Notes: generated from the sequence alone by a model not told the origin. Positions 48,885-58,117 are shown, numbered from the stretch's first letter. The stretch: DNA of 64,000 nucleotides from SHZL01 sp963815185 (GCA_963815185.1 CAWFGC010000011.1:186001-250000); one strand, 5' to 3'. Numbers and translations are program-made.

Positions 48885-49858
48885 TTTACCGGCTTTAGCC
48901 CCGAGGCGATCATGGCCCCGCGCAGCCGTTCCCGGTCATGCGCGAACAGCGTGAGCCGCGGCAAGCGCAGCTCGCCGCCGGTCATGCCCAGCAGTTCCTC
49001 GCAATATTTCCATTGCTGGAAATTATACAGGCCGAGATGGGCCGAGGGCAGAGCGATCGAGAGGATAGTCTTGCGCAAAGGATCCATCTGCCAATAAAGC
49101 TCCATGGCTTCCGTCATCCGATCTTCCCTGATCAGATTGAACAGTCGAATTTCACGTGGGTCCTCGGCTGTCTGGCTACCCTGCCACGGCGCTGCGCCTG
49201 ACCATTGCATGCCATATTTGCGGATCATTGTCGGCCAGGCGTCGTCGAAGGGATAGCTGATCTGGATCCTGTCACCGAACAGGCGGAAGCATTCGTCAAT
49301 CCAGGACCATTCGAGCAAACCGATCTTCATCGACACGACATTACTGATATCGGCGAGGCGGTTGAGGGTCTGCGGCGAAACCCGATAGGGGGCCGGGAAG
49401 TCGTTCTTGATCGAGGGAAACAGCATGACGCCAATATTGACCGCGTCGGCAATCGCCTTGGTGTAGTCGTAGACGTCCTCTTCCGAGCGCGGGTGGAAGT
49501 TGGGCGGATAGCTGACCATGACGGCCTGGCAGCCCACCGCCTCGGCGTGGCGGGCCATCTCGATATTCTTCTCGAGGCTGTAATACCGGAGGTTGTGGGT
49601 AACACCCACTCGTCCGCCGGCCTCATCAGTGCACCATTCGACAAAGCGTTTGTCTTCCTCGAAGGTCGTGCCCGCCTCGGCTGAGACCAGTGTCACGCCA
49701 AAGAAACCCTGGCGCACGAGTTGGCTGATATCGTGACGGATACCGGCCTCGTCGAGTGCAAGCTCGTCCGGGGTGAAGGATGGCAGGATAGTGGCATCCA
49801 GCCCCTGATAGAAGCCACGTGCCCATTCCTTCGCTTCGTTTTTCTTGTAGTCGGCCAT
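48881..49858 (-). CDS. Dihydrodipicolinate synthase-family lyase/aldolase
   Basis: A class I aldolase-fold protein of about 325 residues, longer than true DapA (about 290). The Schiff-base lysine is probably in SNVVSMKIGLLEWSW, with a tyrosine in MVSYPPNFHP. Such proteins include hydratase-aldolases of aromatic catabolism and N-acetylneuraminate lyases as well as DapA; the context of esterase genes and no lysine genes suggests a catabolic role. ATG at 49858 has GAGAAG upstream; an earlier start at 49891 is in frame. It follows the esterase gene by 29 bases and ends the five-gene operon. Substrate unknown. Confidence 0.75.
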   Translation of the reverse strand: MADYKKNEAKEWARGFYQGLDATILPSFTPDELALDEAGIRHDISQLVRQGFFGVTLVSAEAGTTFEEDKRFVEWCTDEAGGRVGVTHNLRYYSLEKNIEMARHAEAVGCQAVMVSYPPNFHPRSEEDVYDYTKAIADAVNIGVMLFPSIKNDFPAPYRVSPQTLNRLADISNVVSMKIGLLEWSWIDECFRLFGDRIQISYPFDDAWPTMIRKYGMQWSGAAPWQGSQTAEDPREIRLFNLIREDRMTEAMELYWQMDPLRKTILSIALPSAHLGLYNFQQWKYCEELLGMTGGELRLPRLTLFAHDRERLRGAMIASGLKPVK

Positions 49859-49887
49859 CGTATTCTTCTCCACGTCACTCGCTAATT

Positions 49888-50847
49888 TCAAATTTGTGGG
49901 CCAAAGTTCAGGCGCAAACGGTCAGCGATCAGGTCGAGTGCATCCCGGCCGGCATCGAGTTGACCGGCTAAAGACAGAAAGCCGTGGATGGTACCGGGAT
50001 AGCAGCGATATTCGACGGGTACGCCGGCCTCCTTCAAGCGCTCGGCATACAGAGCGCCTTCATCACACAAAGGGTCATATCCCGCAGTGATCACCAGTGC
50101 TGGCGGCAGGCTGGACAAATCTGTTGCGACAATAGGTGAAGCTCGAACATCCTCTTTCTCATCAACGGAAGAAAAATAATTCGCGTTGACCCATTCGATG
50201 CCGGCGGCCGAAAGGAAATATTCTCCGCCGCCAAATTGCTTGCGTGATGCATAATCGGCCGATTCCCTGCAATCCACGCTTGGGTACACTGGAATCTGAA
50301 ACGCGATGCCAGGCCCATTGCGCTGCTGCGTGAGCAGGCTCACGACAATGGTCAGGTTGCCACCTGCGCTATCACCGGTAAGTGCAATCTTTGTTGCGTC
50401 AATTCCAATCTCTGCAGCGTTTTCCACGACCCATTCAAGGGCGGCGTAGCAGTCCTCGACACCTGCCGGAAACGGGTTTTCCGGGGCCAGCCGGTAATCG
50501 ACGCTGACCACCACGACGCCGCCATGCAGACTCAGGTAACGGGCGATGGTGTCGTGAGATTCGATGTCCCCCAGCATAAAACCACCGCCGTGGTAGAGGA
50601 TCAGCACCGGCAACAATTCGCCTTTCGTTCCTGCTCTCGGCCAATAGATACGAACCGGGATTTCGCCCGCGGGTCCGGGTATCTTCCGGTCCGCAGTACG
50701 GTGAATTTCCGCCCCGGCGATGCCGGCCGCGTCGCCCAATCCCTTGAGCGCCAGCCGGGCCTGCTCAACCGGCATCTCATGCAGCGCGGGGCCGCCCATC
50801 TGGGACATCCGTTGCAGCAATGCCGCAGTTGTCTGGTCCAGGCTCAT
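49888..50847 (-). CDS. HSL-family alpha/beta hydrolase (esterase) 2
   Basis: A 319-residue paralogue of the module A esterase. Active-site parts: YHGGGFMLGD, LTGDSAGGNLT, AGYDPLCDE and GTIHGFLSL. No signal peptide. Its ATG overlaps the stop of the barrel-like protein gene upstream by four bases, and the lyase gene follows, so ester cleavage is coupled in expression to these proteins. The similarity to the first esterase (for example VDYRLAPE in both) suggests an old duplication of the module. Confidence 0.88.
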   Translation of the reverse strand: MSLDQTTAALLQRMSQMGGPALHEMPVEQARLALKGLGDAAGIAGAEIHRTADRKIPGPAGEIPVRIYWPRAGTKGELLPVLILYHGGGFMLGDIESHDTIARYLSLHGGVVVVSVDYRLAPENPFPAGVEDCYAALEWVVENAAEIGIDATKIALTGDSAGGNLTIVVSLLTQQRNGPGIAFQIPVYPSVDCRESADYASRKQFGGGEYFLSAAGIEWVNANYFSSVDEKEDVRASPIVATDLSSLPPALVITAGYDPLCDEGALYAERLKEAGVPVEYRCYPGTIHGFLSLAGQLDAGRDALDLIADRLRLNFGPQI

Positions 50848-51557
50848 GGCGTTTCCGCTGCCGGTGATGGTTGGTAATTGAGGCGCAATTCCATCAACCC
50901 ACCCATTTCGCCTTCGGCGGTGAGATGGCGCAAGGTGCCGATTTCGATAAACGCTCCGGTCATGCCGGCAAAATCCCCGGTTCCGCCCACTACCAATCCA
51001 CGGTAGCCGTCCAGCGGCCCCAGGGTGTTGACGCCGGCGAATTCGCCATCAAATGCCTTGCCCGACAGCAGCATCGGCAGCATGATTCGCTTGAACAGGC
51101 GCCAGTTATTTTCGGTTTGGTACAGATGCACCGCCCCACGTCCCGGCACCACGATAGACCAGAGGGTATGGGTCATGAGCTTTCCTTGAAGAAAGCTGCT
51201 GCCGGGGTGTGCGATTTCCAGTTCGGTGCCAAATGCGACGACGTCGCCGTCGGGCCGGTTGCGAAATTTCGTCAGCAGGGCAAAGGTATTGGGAGTCTGA
51301 CCGTTGCCCAGGCTGCCGATTCCGGGCGGAAAGGATTTGAACGGAAAGGCACCGCCATGGGTTGCAAGAATATTGTCGCCGGTAATATTCAGGAAGAACG
51401 ATTCCGTTTTGCCTGCAGATGAATCGATACGCTCCAAGGCGACCGGACTCCTGTTCTCGAATGCGAAGGGCCAAATATACAGGACAGCGGCGACCAGGAG
51501 GGCGCCAGTGAGCACGCCGCAGATGGCAATGCCAAGCTTTCCTATGATGCCGGTCAT
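50844..51557 (-). CDS. Membrane-anchored AOC/dirigent-like barrel protein 1
   Basis: A 237-residue protein with an N-terminal membrane anchor (LGIAICGVLTGALLVAAVLYIW) and a periplasmic domain. The last 60 residues hold GYRGLVVGGTGDFAGMTGAF, a glycine-rich turn resembling allene-oxide-cyclase/dirigent-like beta-barrels (GGTGxFxGAxG). WSIVVPGRGAVHLYQTE is shared with its two neighbours. Function is unknown. It is third in a tandem set with four-base overlaps to the genes on both sides, the downstream one being the HSL esterase. Confidence 0.6.
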   Translation of the reverse strand: MTGIIGKLGIAICGVLTGALLVAAVLYIWPFAFENRSPVALERIDSSAGKTESFFLNITGDNILATHGGAFPFKSFPPGIGSLGNGQTPNTFALLTKFRNRPDGDVVAFGTELEIAHPGSSFLQGKLMTHTLWSIVVPGRGAVHLYQTENNWRLFKRIMLPMLLSGKAFDGEFAGVNTLGPLDGYRGLVVGGTGDFAGMTGAFIEIGTLRHLTAEGEMGGLMELRLNYQPSPAAETP

Positions 51558-52225
51558 TGCTGTTTCTCCATGGCGACGCGGAGTTCGAAATCACCATACA
51601 TCACGCCGTCGACGGAGTAACGGGTGAGGTGGTCGATTTCGACGAACGAGCCGCTCGCACCCTCGAATTCTTCGGTACCGCCCAGAATCAGGCCGCGGCC
51701 GTCCGCCAGTGGCCCGACGGTCGTTTGCACGGTCCAGTCGCCCACCCAGTCTTTGCCAGTGTCACGCATGGTATTGATGACTTTCTGCCCCAGTTCACCT
51801 GAGTGTTCCTGCTGGTGCAGGATCAAAGTGCCACGCCCGGGGATGACCAGCAGCCACTCGGTATCCCAGCGCAGGTCCTGCGCCAGCATGTCCGCTTCAG
51901 GATGGACTTCGAGTTCGACCGCGAAACCGATGATCCGGGCGTTTGCGTCGTGCATGTTCAGCAGCAGCGCAAATCCTCTTTCGATCGCGGGATCGGACAG
52001 GGCAGCAACACCGGGCGGGGCGATGCCCAGCGGGAGCCTGCCCCCATGGGTTACCGCGATTCCGTCCTCAGGTGAGCGAAAAAAGAAGGATTCCTGGACG
52101 GTGCCGTCCGGCCCCTCGCTCCTTACCGGGTCGATTCGCGGGTTTGCATATCCGGGCAGGTTGGCGAAAGCCAGCAGCGCAACCAGGGCGCCGGCCGCGG
52201 CGAACCCAAAAAAAATCTTCCACAT
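51554..52225 (-). CDS. Membrane-anchored AOC/dirigent-like barrel protein 2
   Basis: A 223-residue paralogue with an N-terminal hydrophobic segment (IFFGFAAAGALVALLAFANL), then SFFFRSPEDGIAVTHGGRLP, LLVIPGRGTLILHQQEHSGE and GRGLILGGTEEFEGASGSF. The same arrangement appears in both neighbours, so they came from tandem duplication. The ATHGG/VTHGG motif after the anchor is shared by the three copies. It is predicted to act outside the cytoplasm. No enzymatic motif is recognised. Confidence 0.6.
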   Translation of the reverse strand: MWKIFFGFAAAGALVALLAFANLPGYANPRIDPVRSEGPDGTVQESFFFRSPEDGIAVTHGGRLPLGIAPPGVAALSDPAIERGFALLLNMHDANARIIGFAVELEVHPEADMLAQDLRWDTEWLLVIPGRGTLILHQQEHSGELGQKVINTMRDTGKDWVGDWTVQTTVGPLADGRGLILGGTEEFEGASGSFVEIDHLTRYSVDGVMYGDFELRVAMEKQQ

Positions 52226-52236
52226 ATCAGCGCCCG

Positions 52237-52869
52237 TTATTGCTGCGGGTCGAACACGAGGCGCAGTTCCACCCGCCCCAGCATGATGCCTGCCGGCTCG
52301 AAGCCCGTCAGCGTGACAATTTCCTGAAACTTGCCGCTGGCTCCTTCGAATTCTCCGAAGCCGCCGACAATCATGCCATAGCCGTCGGCGCGCGGACCCA
52401 CCGTCGTGGTCACCGTCCAGTCTCCGTGCCAGGCTTCACCGGATTCCTGCACCGGGATAATGATTTTGGAGCCCAATTCACCGGAATGTTCCTGCTCATG
52501 CAGATAGAGGCTGCCGCGACCCGGGATCATCAAGGTCCAACTGGTGTCCCAGACCACATCTTCACGCAGCATGTCGACACCCGCCGGAAAGCTTTCCAGT
52601 TCGGACGCAAAGCCAATAACCTCGTCGTCAGCGTCGCGCACCTTGGCCAGCAGTGTAAAGCCATTGCTGATCTTCGGTTCCTGCAAGACTGCAATGCCTG
52701 GCGGACCCGAGGCAAGCGCCACATCTCCTCCGTGGGTCATGGCCAGCCCATCAGACGGCAGCTTGACAAAAAAGGATTCCGTTCGTGAGCCGGGTTCCCC
52801 GGCGTGGCCCGTGCACGCAAGCACTAGCATGACGGGGACTGACATCACCCTGGCATATATCGGACGCAT
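52237..52869 (-). CDS. Secreted AOC/dirigent-like barrel protein 3
   Basis: About 210 residues with a signal peptide (RVMSVPVMLVLACTGHAGE), possibly a lipoprotein, although the lipobox is poor. Shared motifs: SFFVKLPSDGLAMTHGGDVA, LMIPGRGSLYLHEQEHSGEL and GYGMIVGGFGEFEGASGKF. I chose ATG at 52869, with GGAG upstream, over an earlier one at 52923. It is the first gene of the five-gene operon (three barrel proteins, esterase, lyase). The AraC-type regulator diverges from it and may control it. Confidence 0.6.
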   Translation of the reverse strand: MRPIYARVMSVPVMLVLACTGHAGEPGSRTESFFVKLPSDGLAMTHGGDVALASGPPGIAVLQEPKISNGFTLLAKVRDADDEVIGFASELESFPAGVDMLREDVVWDTSWTLMIPGRGSLYLHEQEHSGELGSKIIIPVQESGEAWHGDWTVTTTVGPRADGYGMIVGGFGEFEGASGKFQEIVTLTGFEPAGIMLGRVELRLVFDPQQ

Positions 52870-53120
52870 ACTTTTCACTCCGCTTTCGAAATCAATGGCG
52901 CCCGCCCCGACACAAGCCGGCAAGGCGGTTTGATCGATCCGCTGAACCTGATGGGAATCGTTTATAACGCGGGATGAGCCGCCGATTATAGAACAATCTT
53001 CACATCACCCGGCCAACGCGAGCGACGCAATCACCAATTGGCGCTTGAATCCTTTTATGATCTATACTCAATTCAGTATCCGGCGGAATACATACGCGTT
53101 GAGGATACTCAAGAGGTACC

Positions 53121-53996
53121 ATGCAGCTCATCGACAGCACGCAGTCATCTCGGGAAAGTCACAGACCACATGGCAAACAGGTGGCATTCCGTCGCTGGGC
53201 TTCACCGTTCATTCCCGATCTCAACTTTACCGAAACCACCGAGCACGACGTCACCTATGGCGCTCATGTCCATGACATCATGGAAGTCCTCTGGGTATTG
53301 TCCGGTTGTTGCCGCTTTATGTTCCGCGAGCGCAGCTACACCATGCATAGCGGGGAAGCGGTGATGATCGCGCCCGGCGAGGTGCATGCCGGTGGATCGC
53401 TTGAACGCTCCAGTTTCAGTTTTGCCACCTTGCATATTCCCCGCAAAGTGCTTGAAATGCTCTTCGGGCATCATTACGCACGTCAATACATGACGCCGGT
53501 GCAATTACTTGATCGCCCGTTTGCCGAAATCCTGTATCGGGATCTTATCGGCGGCCTGCTGGAGACCGGTTCACTGGCAGACCAGCTGACCTGCCTGGCG
53601 GACGGACTGAATAAGGTGTTCAAGGCAAAACGCACCCTTGCATTTCCTGCAGTTCCGCTCACCGAATGTCATCCCGCGGTCAATCGGGCGAAATCCATCA
53701 TCAATGAGACATTCACGGAAGCGATTGATTTCTGCCGCCTGGCGACGGAAGTCAATCTTCATCAGCGTTATCTGATTTCACTGTTCAAGGCGATGACCGG
53801 GATTCCTCCGCATCAGTACCAGATCGCATTGCGCGTCGACCTGGCACGCAAGCTGCTGGACGACAAGCTGTCTTTATGCAACGTGGCTTCAAGCGCGGGG
53901 TTTGCCGATCAGAGCCATTTCAACCGGCATTTCAAAAGGATTTACAGCCTGACCCCGGGTGTATTCAGGGAACAAACGGTCCCGATGCAACATTAG
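53121..53996 (+). CDS. AraC-family transcriptional regulator
   Basis: A 291-residue regulator with an N-terminal cupin sensor (AHVHDIMEVLWVLSGCCRFM, IAPGEVHAGG) and a C-terminal double helix-turn-helix ending with NVASSAGFADQSHFNRHFKR, the AraC signature. ATG at 53121 has GAGG upstream. It diverges from the barrel protein/esterase/lyase operon and converges with a fourth barrel-like gene, so it likely regulates the module B genes in response to a small molecule. Confidence 0.85.
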   Translation: MQLIDSTQSSRESHRPHGKQVAFRRWASPFIPDLNFTETTEHDVTYGAHVHDIMEVLWVLSGCCRFMFRERSYTMHSGEAVMIAPGEVHAGGSLERSSFSFATLHIPRKVLEMLFGHHYARQYMTPVQLLDRPFAEILYRDLIGGLLETGSLADQLTCLADGLNKVFKAKRTLAFPAVPLTECHPAVNRAKSIINETFTEAIDFCRLATEVNLHQRYLISLFKAMTGIPPHQYQIALRVDLARKLLDDKLSLCNVASSAGFADQSHFNRHFKRIYSLTPGVFREQTVPMQH

Positions 53997-54017
53997 GGAA
54001 CCGCTGAGAGGTTCCCT
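53995..54017. terminator. Hairpin between convergent genes
   Basis: AGGGAACC (53995-54002) and GGTTCCCT (54010-54017) form a perfect 8-bp stem with a 7-base loop, beginning at the araC stop codon and just before the end of the converging barrel-protein gene. Probably a two-way terminator, although no U-run follows. Confidence 0.55.
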
Positions 54018-54020
54018 GGC

Positions 54021-54656
54021 TCATTCGGGCGGATAGATCACGAACTGGATCTTGGCCCGGAAGCGCTGCAGATTTTTAAAATCAGCCGGGTTGACGAAGT
54101 TGTACTCTTCAAACCGGCCGCCCTGGTAGGCGGACAGGTCGCCGGTGGCCAATTGTACCGTCGGGGCATTTGAAGAAGAGAGAAACCGCTGAAATTCATC
54201 CTTCCAGTCGCCATCCGGGTTTTGCATCACCTGGGTGACCAGACCGAAGGCAGGTGAAGCATCTTCCTCCTGTGTGGCGGCGAGTACACCGCTTGCCCCG
54301 GGATAATTCAAGGTAATCAACCATGCCGATTTGGCCATCGGGTGGCCCGATTCCGCATCGACGGTAAGCACTTCCTGCTCTGTCGCAAACCCGGCAACCT
54401 CGCCGTTAAGCCTGACCACAGCCGTCGCTGCCAGGTAGCCCTTCAAATGCTCATCATTGAACCGGGTGCTCAGATTGCCCGCGATATCCGCCGAGAAGTT
54501 CATCGTGGGTTTGAACAGAAATCCGTCGATGTTATGCGTCATTGATACCAGATCGACATCGGTGTCCAGATCCAGTACCAGGTTTTCCGCCGCCCACAGC
54601 GGCGACTGAATCAACAGCAGTGAGACAAGTAGTAACTTTCTGCATTTTCTGATCAT
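54021..54656 (-). CDS. Secreted barrel-like protein 4 (divergent member)
   Basis: About 211 residues with a signal peptide (KLLLVSLLLIQSPLWAAEN). The layout resembles the three tandem proteins: DLVSMTHNIDGFLFKP, GEVAGFATEQEVLTVDAESG, AWLITLNYPGASGVLAATQE and a C-terminal GDLSAYQGGRFEEYNF. The glycine-rich turn is much weaker, so membership in the same family is less certain. ATG at 54656 with GGAG upstream was chosen; the frame extends to 54728. It stands alone between the AraC gene and the CoA ligase gene. Confidence 0.5.
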   Translation of the reverse strand: MIRKCRKLLLVSLLLIQSPLWAAENLVLDLDTDVDLVSMTHNIDGFLFKPTMNFSADIAGNLSTRFNDEHLKGYLAATAVVRLNGEVAGFATEQEVLTVDAESGHPMAKSAWLITLNYPGASGVLAATQEEDASPAFGLVTQVMQNPDGDWKDEFQRFLSSSNAPTVQLATGDLSAYQGGRFEEYNFVNPADFKNLQRFRAKIQFVIYPPE

Positions 54657-54931
54657 GGTTGTCTCCAATTGACATACATGGTTATTGTCGAAGCCGCTCA
54701 ATGTCCGCCTATAGCAAACCCGAGCCAAACGATTATAAGCATGCTTGCCATTTCTATACGCATGCTTTTGCGAACCTGTGCAGTCTATATTACGACAATT
54801 GATTTCCTTTATTCCCTGAACTGAACTTCATTCAATAGATTTTATTGCGATTCTCATACCCTCGCTGCGCAATGAGCAAAAACTCTTACGACATGTGTGC
54901 GGGTATCCTGATCCCGCGCCGAGTCTGAAAA

Positions 54932-56518
54932 ATGGACAAATCATCATCCCAGCCACCACCGCTGCGCGACATCCTGGCCCGGCAGGCTCAACGCTATGGT
55001 GATCGGACGCTCGCCGAATTCGACGATCGCCGTTTAAGCTACCGGGACCTGCAGCAGGAGTCCCTGCGCCTGGCCACAGCTCTGCAAAAGCATGGTGTAG
55101 AAAAAGGCGAGCCGGTCATGTTGCTGCTGGGCAACCGTTCCGAATATCTCATCACGTTCTTTGCCGCGGCACACACCGGGGCTATCGCTGTCCCGGTCAA
55201 TGTCGCTCTTAAAGGTGAGGCGCTGGCCCACGTATTCCATACGACAAAACCCCGCTTTGTGATCATTGGTTTCGACTTTGTTGAGCGTCTGTTGCAGGCC
55301 GTGGGCAACGCCGATTGCCTGGAACACATGTTCGTCGTGGGTCGGAGCGCCGGTCTCCCGCCACTAGCGCGCCCATTCGATGAACTCATGTCAGTGAACG
55401 AACCTCCTGACCCGGTCAGTATCGGGCGTGGTGATCCCTGGAGCATCATGTTCACCTCGGGCACGACCGGCCTGGCCAAGGGCGTTATCCTGCCGCATCA
55501 ACAGATATCGTCCGCCGCATGGGATACGGTGCACGATCTGGATATGGATGAAAGTTCCGTCTTTTACACGTTCAACCCGCTGTTTCATCTCAATGGTCTG
55601 ATATTCGGGCCGATGGCCGCCATACTCGCGGGCGGAAAAACGGTCATTCGCCAGCAGTTCCCAAGGGAGCGAACGCTGCAGGATGTGCGCCAGTCCGGTG
55701 CTACTCACTGGGTTGTTCTGCCATTCATGGTGCGTGAAATGCTGGCAGCGCCGGTGCGCGCCGATGATGCCGATAATGCTTTGCGCGTCGTACTCAGCCT
55801 GGGTCTGACCGAAACGATGGTCACGGAGTTTCAGAATCGTTTCGAATGCAAACTGGCATCAGGCTACGGCTCCACCGAGGCCGGCATGGTGTGCCGGTTT
55901 CAGACGCAAAATCCAACCTCGGCCGGACGCGTCAGCGAGCGTTACGAAATGCGTATCGTAAGCGTGGATGGACGTGATGTGGAAGCCGGAGAAACCGGCG
56001 AGATATGGGTTCGTGCCCGCCAGCCGTTCGACCGCATGCTCGGTTATTACAACATGCCGGAAGCGACAGCCGCCGCCTTCAGTGGCGATTGGTTCAGGAC
56101 CGGCGACCTGGGGTATCTCGATCAAAACCGTTGCCTCAACTTCAGCGATCGCCTGAAGGATTCATTGAAACGACGCGGTGAAAACATATCGACTTTCGAA
56201 GTGGAGAAAGCGCTGATAACATTCCCGGGCATCAGTGGCGTGGCGGTCGTCGGCCACCGGCCAGCGCCGGATGCGGAAGAGGAGGTGCGCGCATTCATCG
56301 AGGTGCGGGGCGATGCCAGGGAAAAGTTCGAGTACCAGGCGCTGATCAGGCATTGCGCGAAAAATCTCGCCTATTTCATGATACCGCGTTTCATTGATTT
56401 GCTCGCGGCTTTGCCCCGCACTTCATTGGGCAAGATCGAAAAGCAGAAGCTCAAGGAGATCCCCTTGTCCGAGACGACTTTCGATGTCAAAACCGCGGAA
56501 GTCAAGGTCGAACGATAG
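54932..56518 (+). CDS. Acyl-CoA synthetase (AMP-forming) 2
   Basis: A 528-residue ANL-family ligase similar to CaiC-like and medium-chain CoA ligases. Motifs: FTSGTTGLAKGVILPHQQ (ATP loop), SGYGSTEAGMVC, RTGDLGYLDQNRCLNF and RTSLGKIEKQKLKE (catalytic lysine). It converges with a DUF35/thiolase-like pair. It differs from the first ligase of the region, for example in having the standard TSGTTG where the other has TGGTTG. It would activate an acid intermediate for the aldolase/thiolase-like pair next to it. Confidence 0.85.
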   Translation: MDKSSSQPPPLRDILARQAQRYGDRTLAEFDDRRLSYRDLQQESLRLATALQKHGVEKGEPVMLLLGNRSEYLITFFAAAHTGAIAVPVNVALKGEALAHVFHTTKPRFVIIGFDFVERLLQAVGNADCLEHMFVVGRSAGLPPLARPFDELMSVNEPPDPVSIGRGDPWSIMFTSGTTGLAKGVILPHQQISSAAWDTVHDLDMDESSVFYTFNPLFHLNGLIFGPMAAILAGGKTVIRQQFPRERTLQDVRQSGATHWVVLPFMVREMLAAPVRADDADNALRVVLSLGLTETMVTEFQNRFECKLASGYGSTEAGMVCRFQTQNPTSAGRVSERYEMRIVSVDGRDVEAGETGEIWVRARQPFDRMLGYYNMPEATAAAFSGDWFRTGDLGYLDQNRCLNFSDRLKDSLKRRGENISTFEVEKALITFPGISGVAVVGHRPAPDAEEEVRAFIEVRGDAREKFEYQALIRHCAKNLAYFMIPRFIDLLAALPRTSLGKIEKQKLKEIPLSETTFDVKTAEVKVER

Positions 56519-56551
56519 GCGTTGCGGCTTTCCCCAGCCCTGTCTTCGTAG

Positions 56552-56950
56552 TCACCCGTCTCCAACGGGGAGGAATCTGACCAGGCAAATCCCCGAACCC
56601 ACGTCGTCGTAGTCCGCACTGACCCGCAAGCCAACCCTCAGTGCATGCCCGACTCCGGGCATGGAGCTGACCAACTGCGGGCCTTCCTGCGTACGCACCA
56701 GCAGCAGGGTAAACGGCACCAAGGCGCGCAGTGCGGGCACCGGTATAGAGTGGACTTCCGTATGTGCAAGCAGGGTTGCGTTGCCGCTGGCTTCACGCCA
56801 TTCCAGCTTCTTGTTGCCGCCGCAGCCGCATTCCAACAGTTGGGGATGCAGCCATTTCCGGCAGGTGTGGCAATGGCGCAGCAGCAATTTGCGCTGCGCT
56901 GCGCCATCCCAAAACGGCCGTGTTGCCTCATCAGGCAAGGGAAGTATCAT
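56552..56950 (-). CDS. DUF35 zinc-ribbon/OB-fold protein 2
   Basis: A 132-residue partner protein with a zinc ribbon (LRHCHTCRKWLHP and LECGCGGNKKLEW) and an OB-fold (NATLLAHTEVHSIPVP, VPFTLLLVRTQEGPQLV). Its start overlaps the stop of the thiolase-like gene by four bases (ATGA), as in the first pair but in reverse order (thiolase-like gene first here). In steroid degradation, DUF35 proteins of this kind form a complex with lipid-transfer aldolases. Confidence 0.8.
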   Translation of the reverse strand: MILPLPDEATRPFWDGAAQRKLLLRHCHTCRKWLHPQLLECGCGGNKKLEWREASGNATLLAHTEVHSIPVPALRALVPFTLLLVRTQEGPQLVSSMPGVGHALRVGLRVSADYDDVGSGICLVRFLPVGDG

Positions 56951-58117
56951 GCCAGCCCTCGCCGCAGCAGTGCCCCTGACATCAGCGCGGCCGCGCCGAC
57001 AAAGCCGTACTCGGCATCGGCAATCTGTGAAATCGCTTCGCCCCTGAGTTGTTTCACCACTTCCACAAGCTGGCCCATGCCCTGGAGGTAAACTTCCGCC
57101 AGTTGCCCGCCGCTGGTGTTGTACGGAATGGGCATTTCACACACCCAGTCCACGCCCCCACCGGCCTCACACAAACCCATGACTTCGACATCGCAAAGGA
57201 TGGCAAACGAGGTCGCGTCGTATAGTCCAAGCACGTCGAGGTCACCCGGAATGAGCCCGTGCCGGGCCAACATGTCCGCTACAACGGTGCGCGGTATTGC
57301 CGGCGGCAGCCGGGACTCCATCAGCCACATGTTTTGATATCCGGGCAAGACATGCTGATAGGTATCGACCAGCGCAACCGGCGTCGTGCGGCACTGACGC
57401 GCAATCGCGTCATTGGCCACGATCACGGCGCAGGCGCCGTCGCTTTCCAGGCAGATGTCCGCCTTGCGCAAGGGCTGTGCGACGATCGGACTGCGCATCA
57501 TATTGCTCCCGCCCGAGCGGCTTGTTCCTCAGCAGGGCGCGCGGATTCTTCTGCGCCATGCGGCGCGTATGCATGGCGACCGCAGCGAGGCCATCTTGCA
57601 TCCTTGCCAGCGGGATTCCATGACGCTCCATGTAGATGTTCGCCCACAGCGCAAACACTTGCGCCGGCGACACCAGCCCGTAGGGAGCCGTGAATTCTCC
57701 GCCAACCGGCATATTACCCCGCGCCCGCAACGTTCCGTCATCTTCAGCAATGGAGTCCGCCTGGGGTCTTCCCATGCGCATCATCGAACGACCGTTGAAG
57801 GCACGATACGCCAGCACCACATTGGCCCGCCCCGTGTCCACAGCCAACCGCGCAAGATTCAATAGCCCGCCCGCGAACCCGCCCCATGTTCCGTCATCGG
57901 CGGTAAAGGTCAGAGGGCGCATTCCGGCCACCGAAACCAGCTCCATCGGTGTGGTGCTCTCAATTGAGGCACGAACCACACCATCGATGTCGCTGATATC
58001 CAGACCCGCATCGGTCAATGCGTTGCGGATCGCATCAAGCGCAAGGGAGATCTCCGCAACGCCGGACTCCCAGGAAAACGCACTTTGCCCTATACCAACA
58101 ATTGCGGCTTCAGTCAT
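56947..58117 (-). CDS. Thiolase-fold lipid-transfer protein lacking the catalytic cysteine, frame broken near 57490
   Basis: About 390 residues when two frames are joined (58117 to about 57490, then to 56947). The N-terminal part has TEAAIVGIGQSAFSWESG. Where the first thiolase has ENACTSGSTA, this one reads DDGTWGGFAGGLLN, without cysteine; where the first has SRGHPIAATG it has NTSGGQLAEVYL, without histidine; and ECHDAFS is replaced by GLYDATSF with a tyrosine. This is the pattern of Ltp2-type retro-aldolases that use tyrosine and need a DUF35 partner. The break lies near a CCC-rich stretch. Substrate unknown. Confidence 0.75.

Noticed and set aside
53041..53120. Upstream start for the AraC regulator
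   Set aside because: Overlapping frames there have no AraC similarity; ATG at 53121 has a ribosome site and gives a complete sensor domain.
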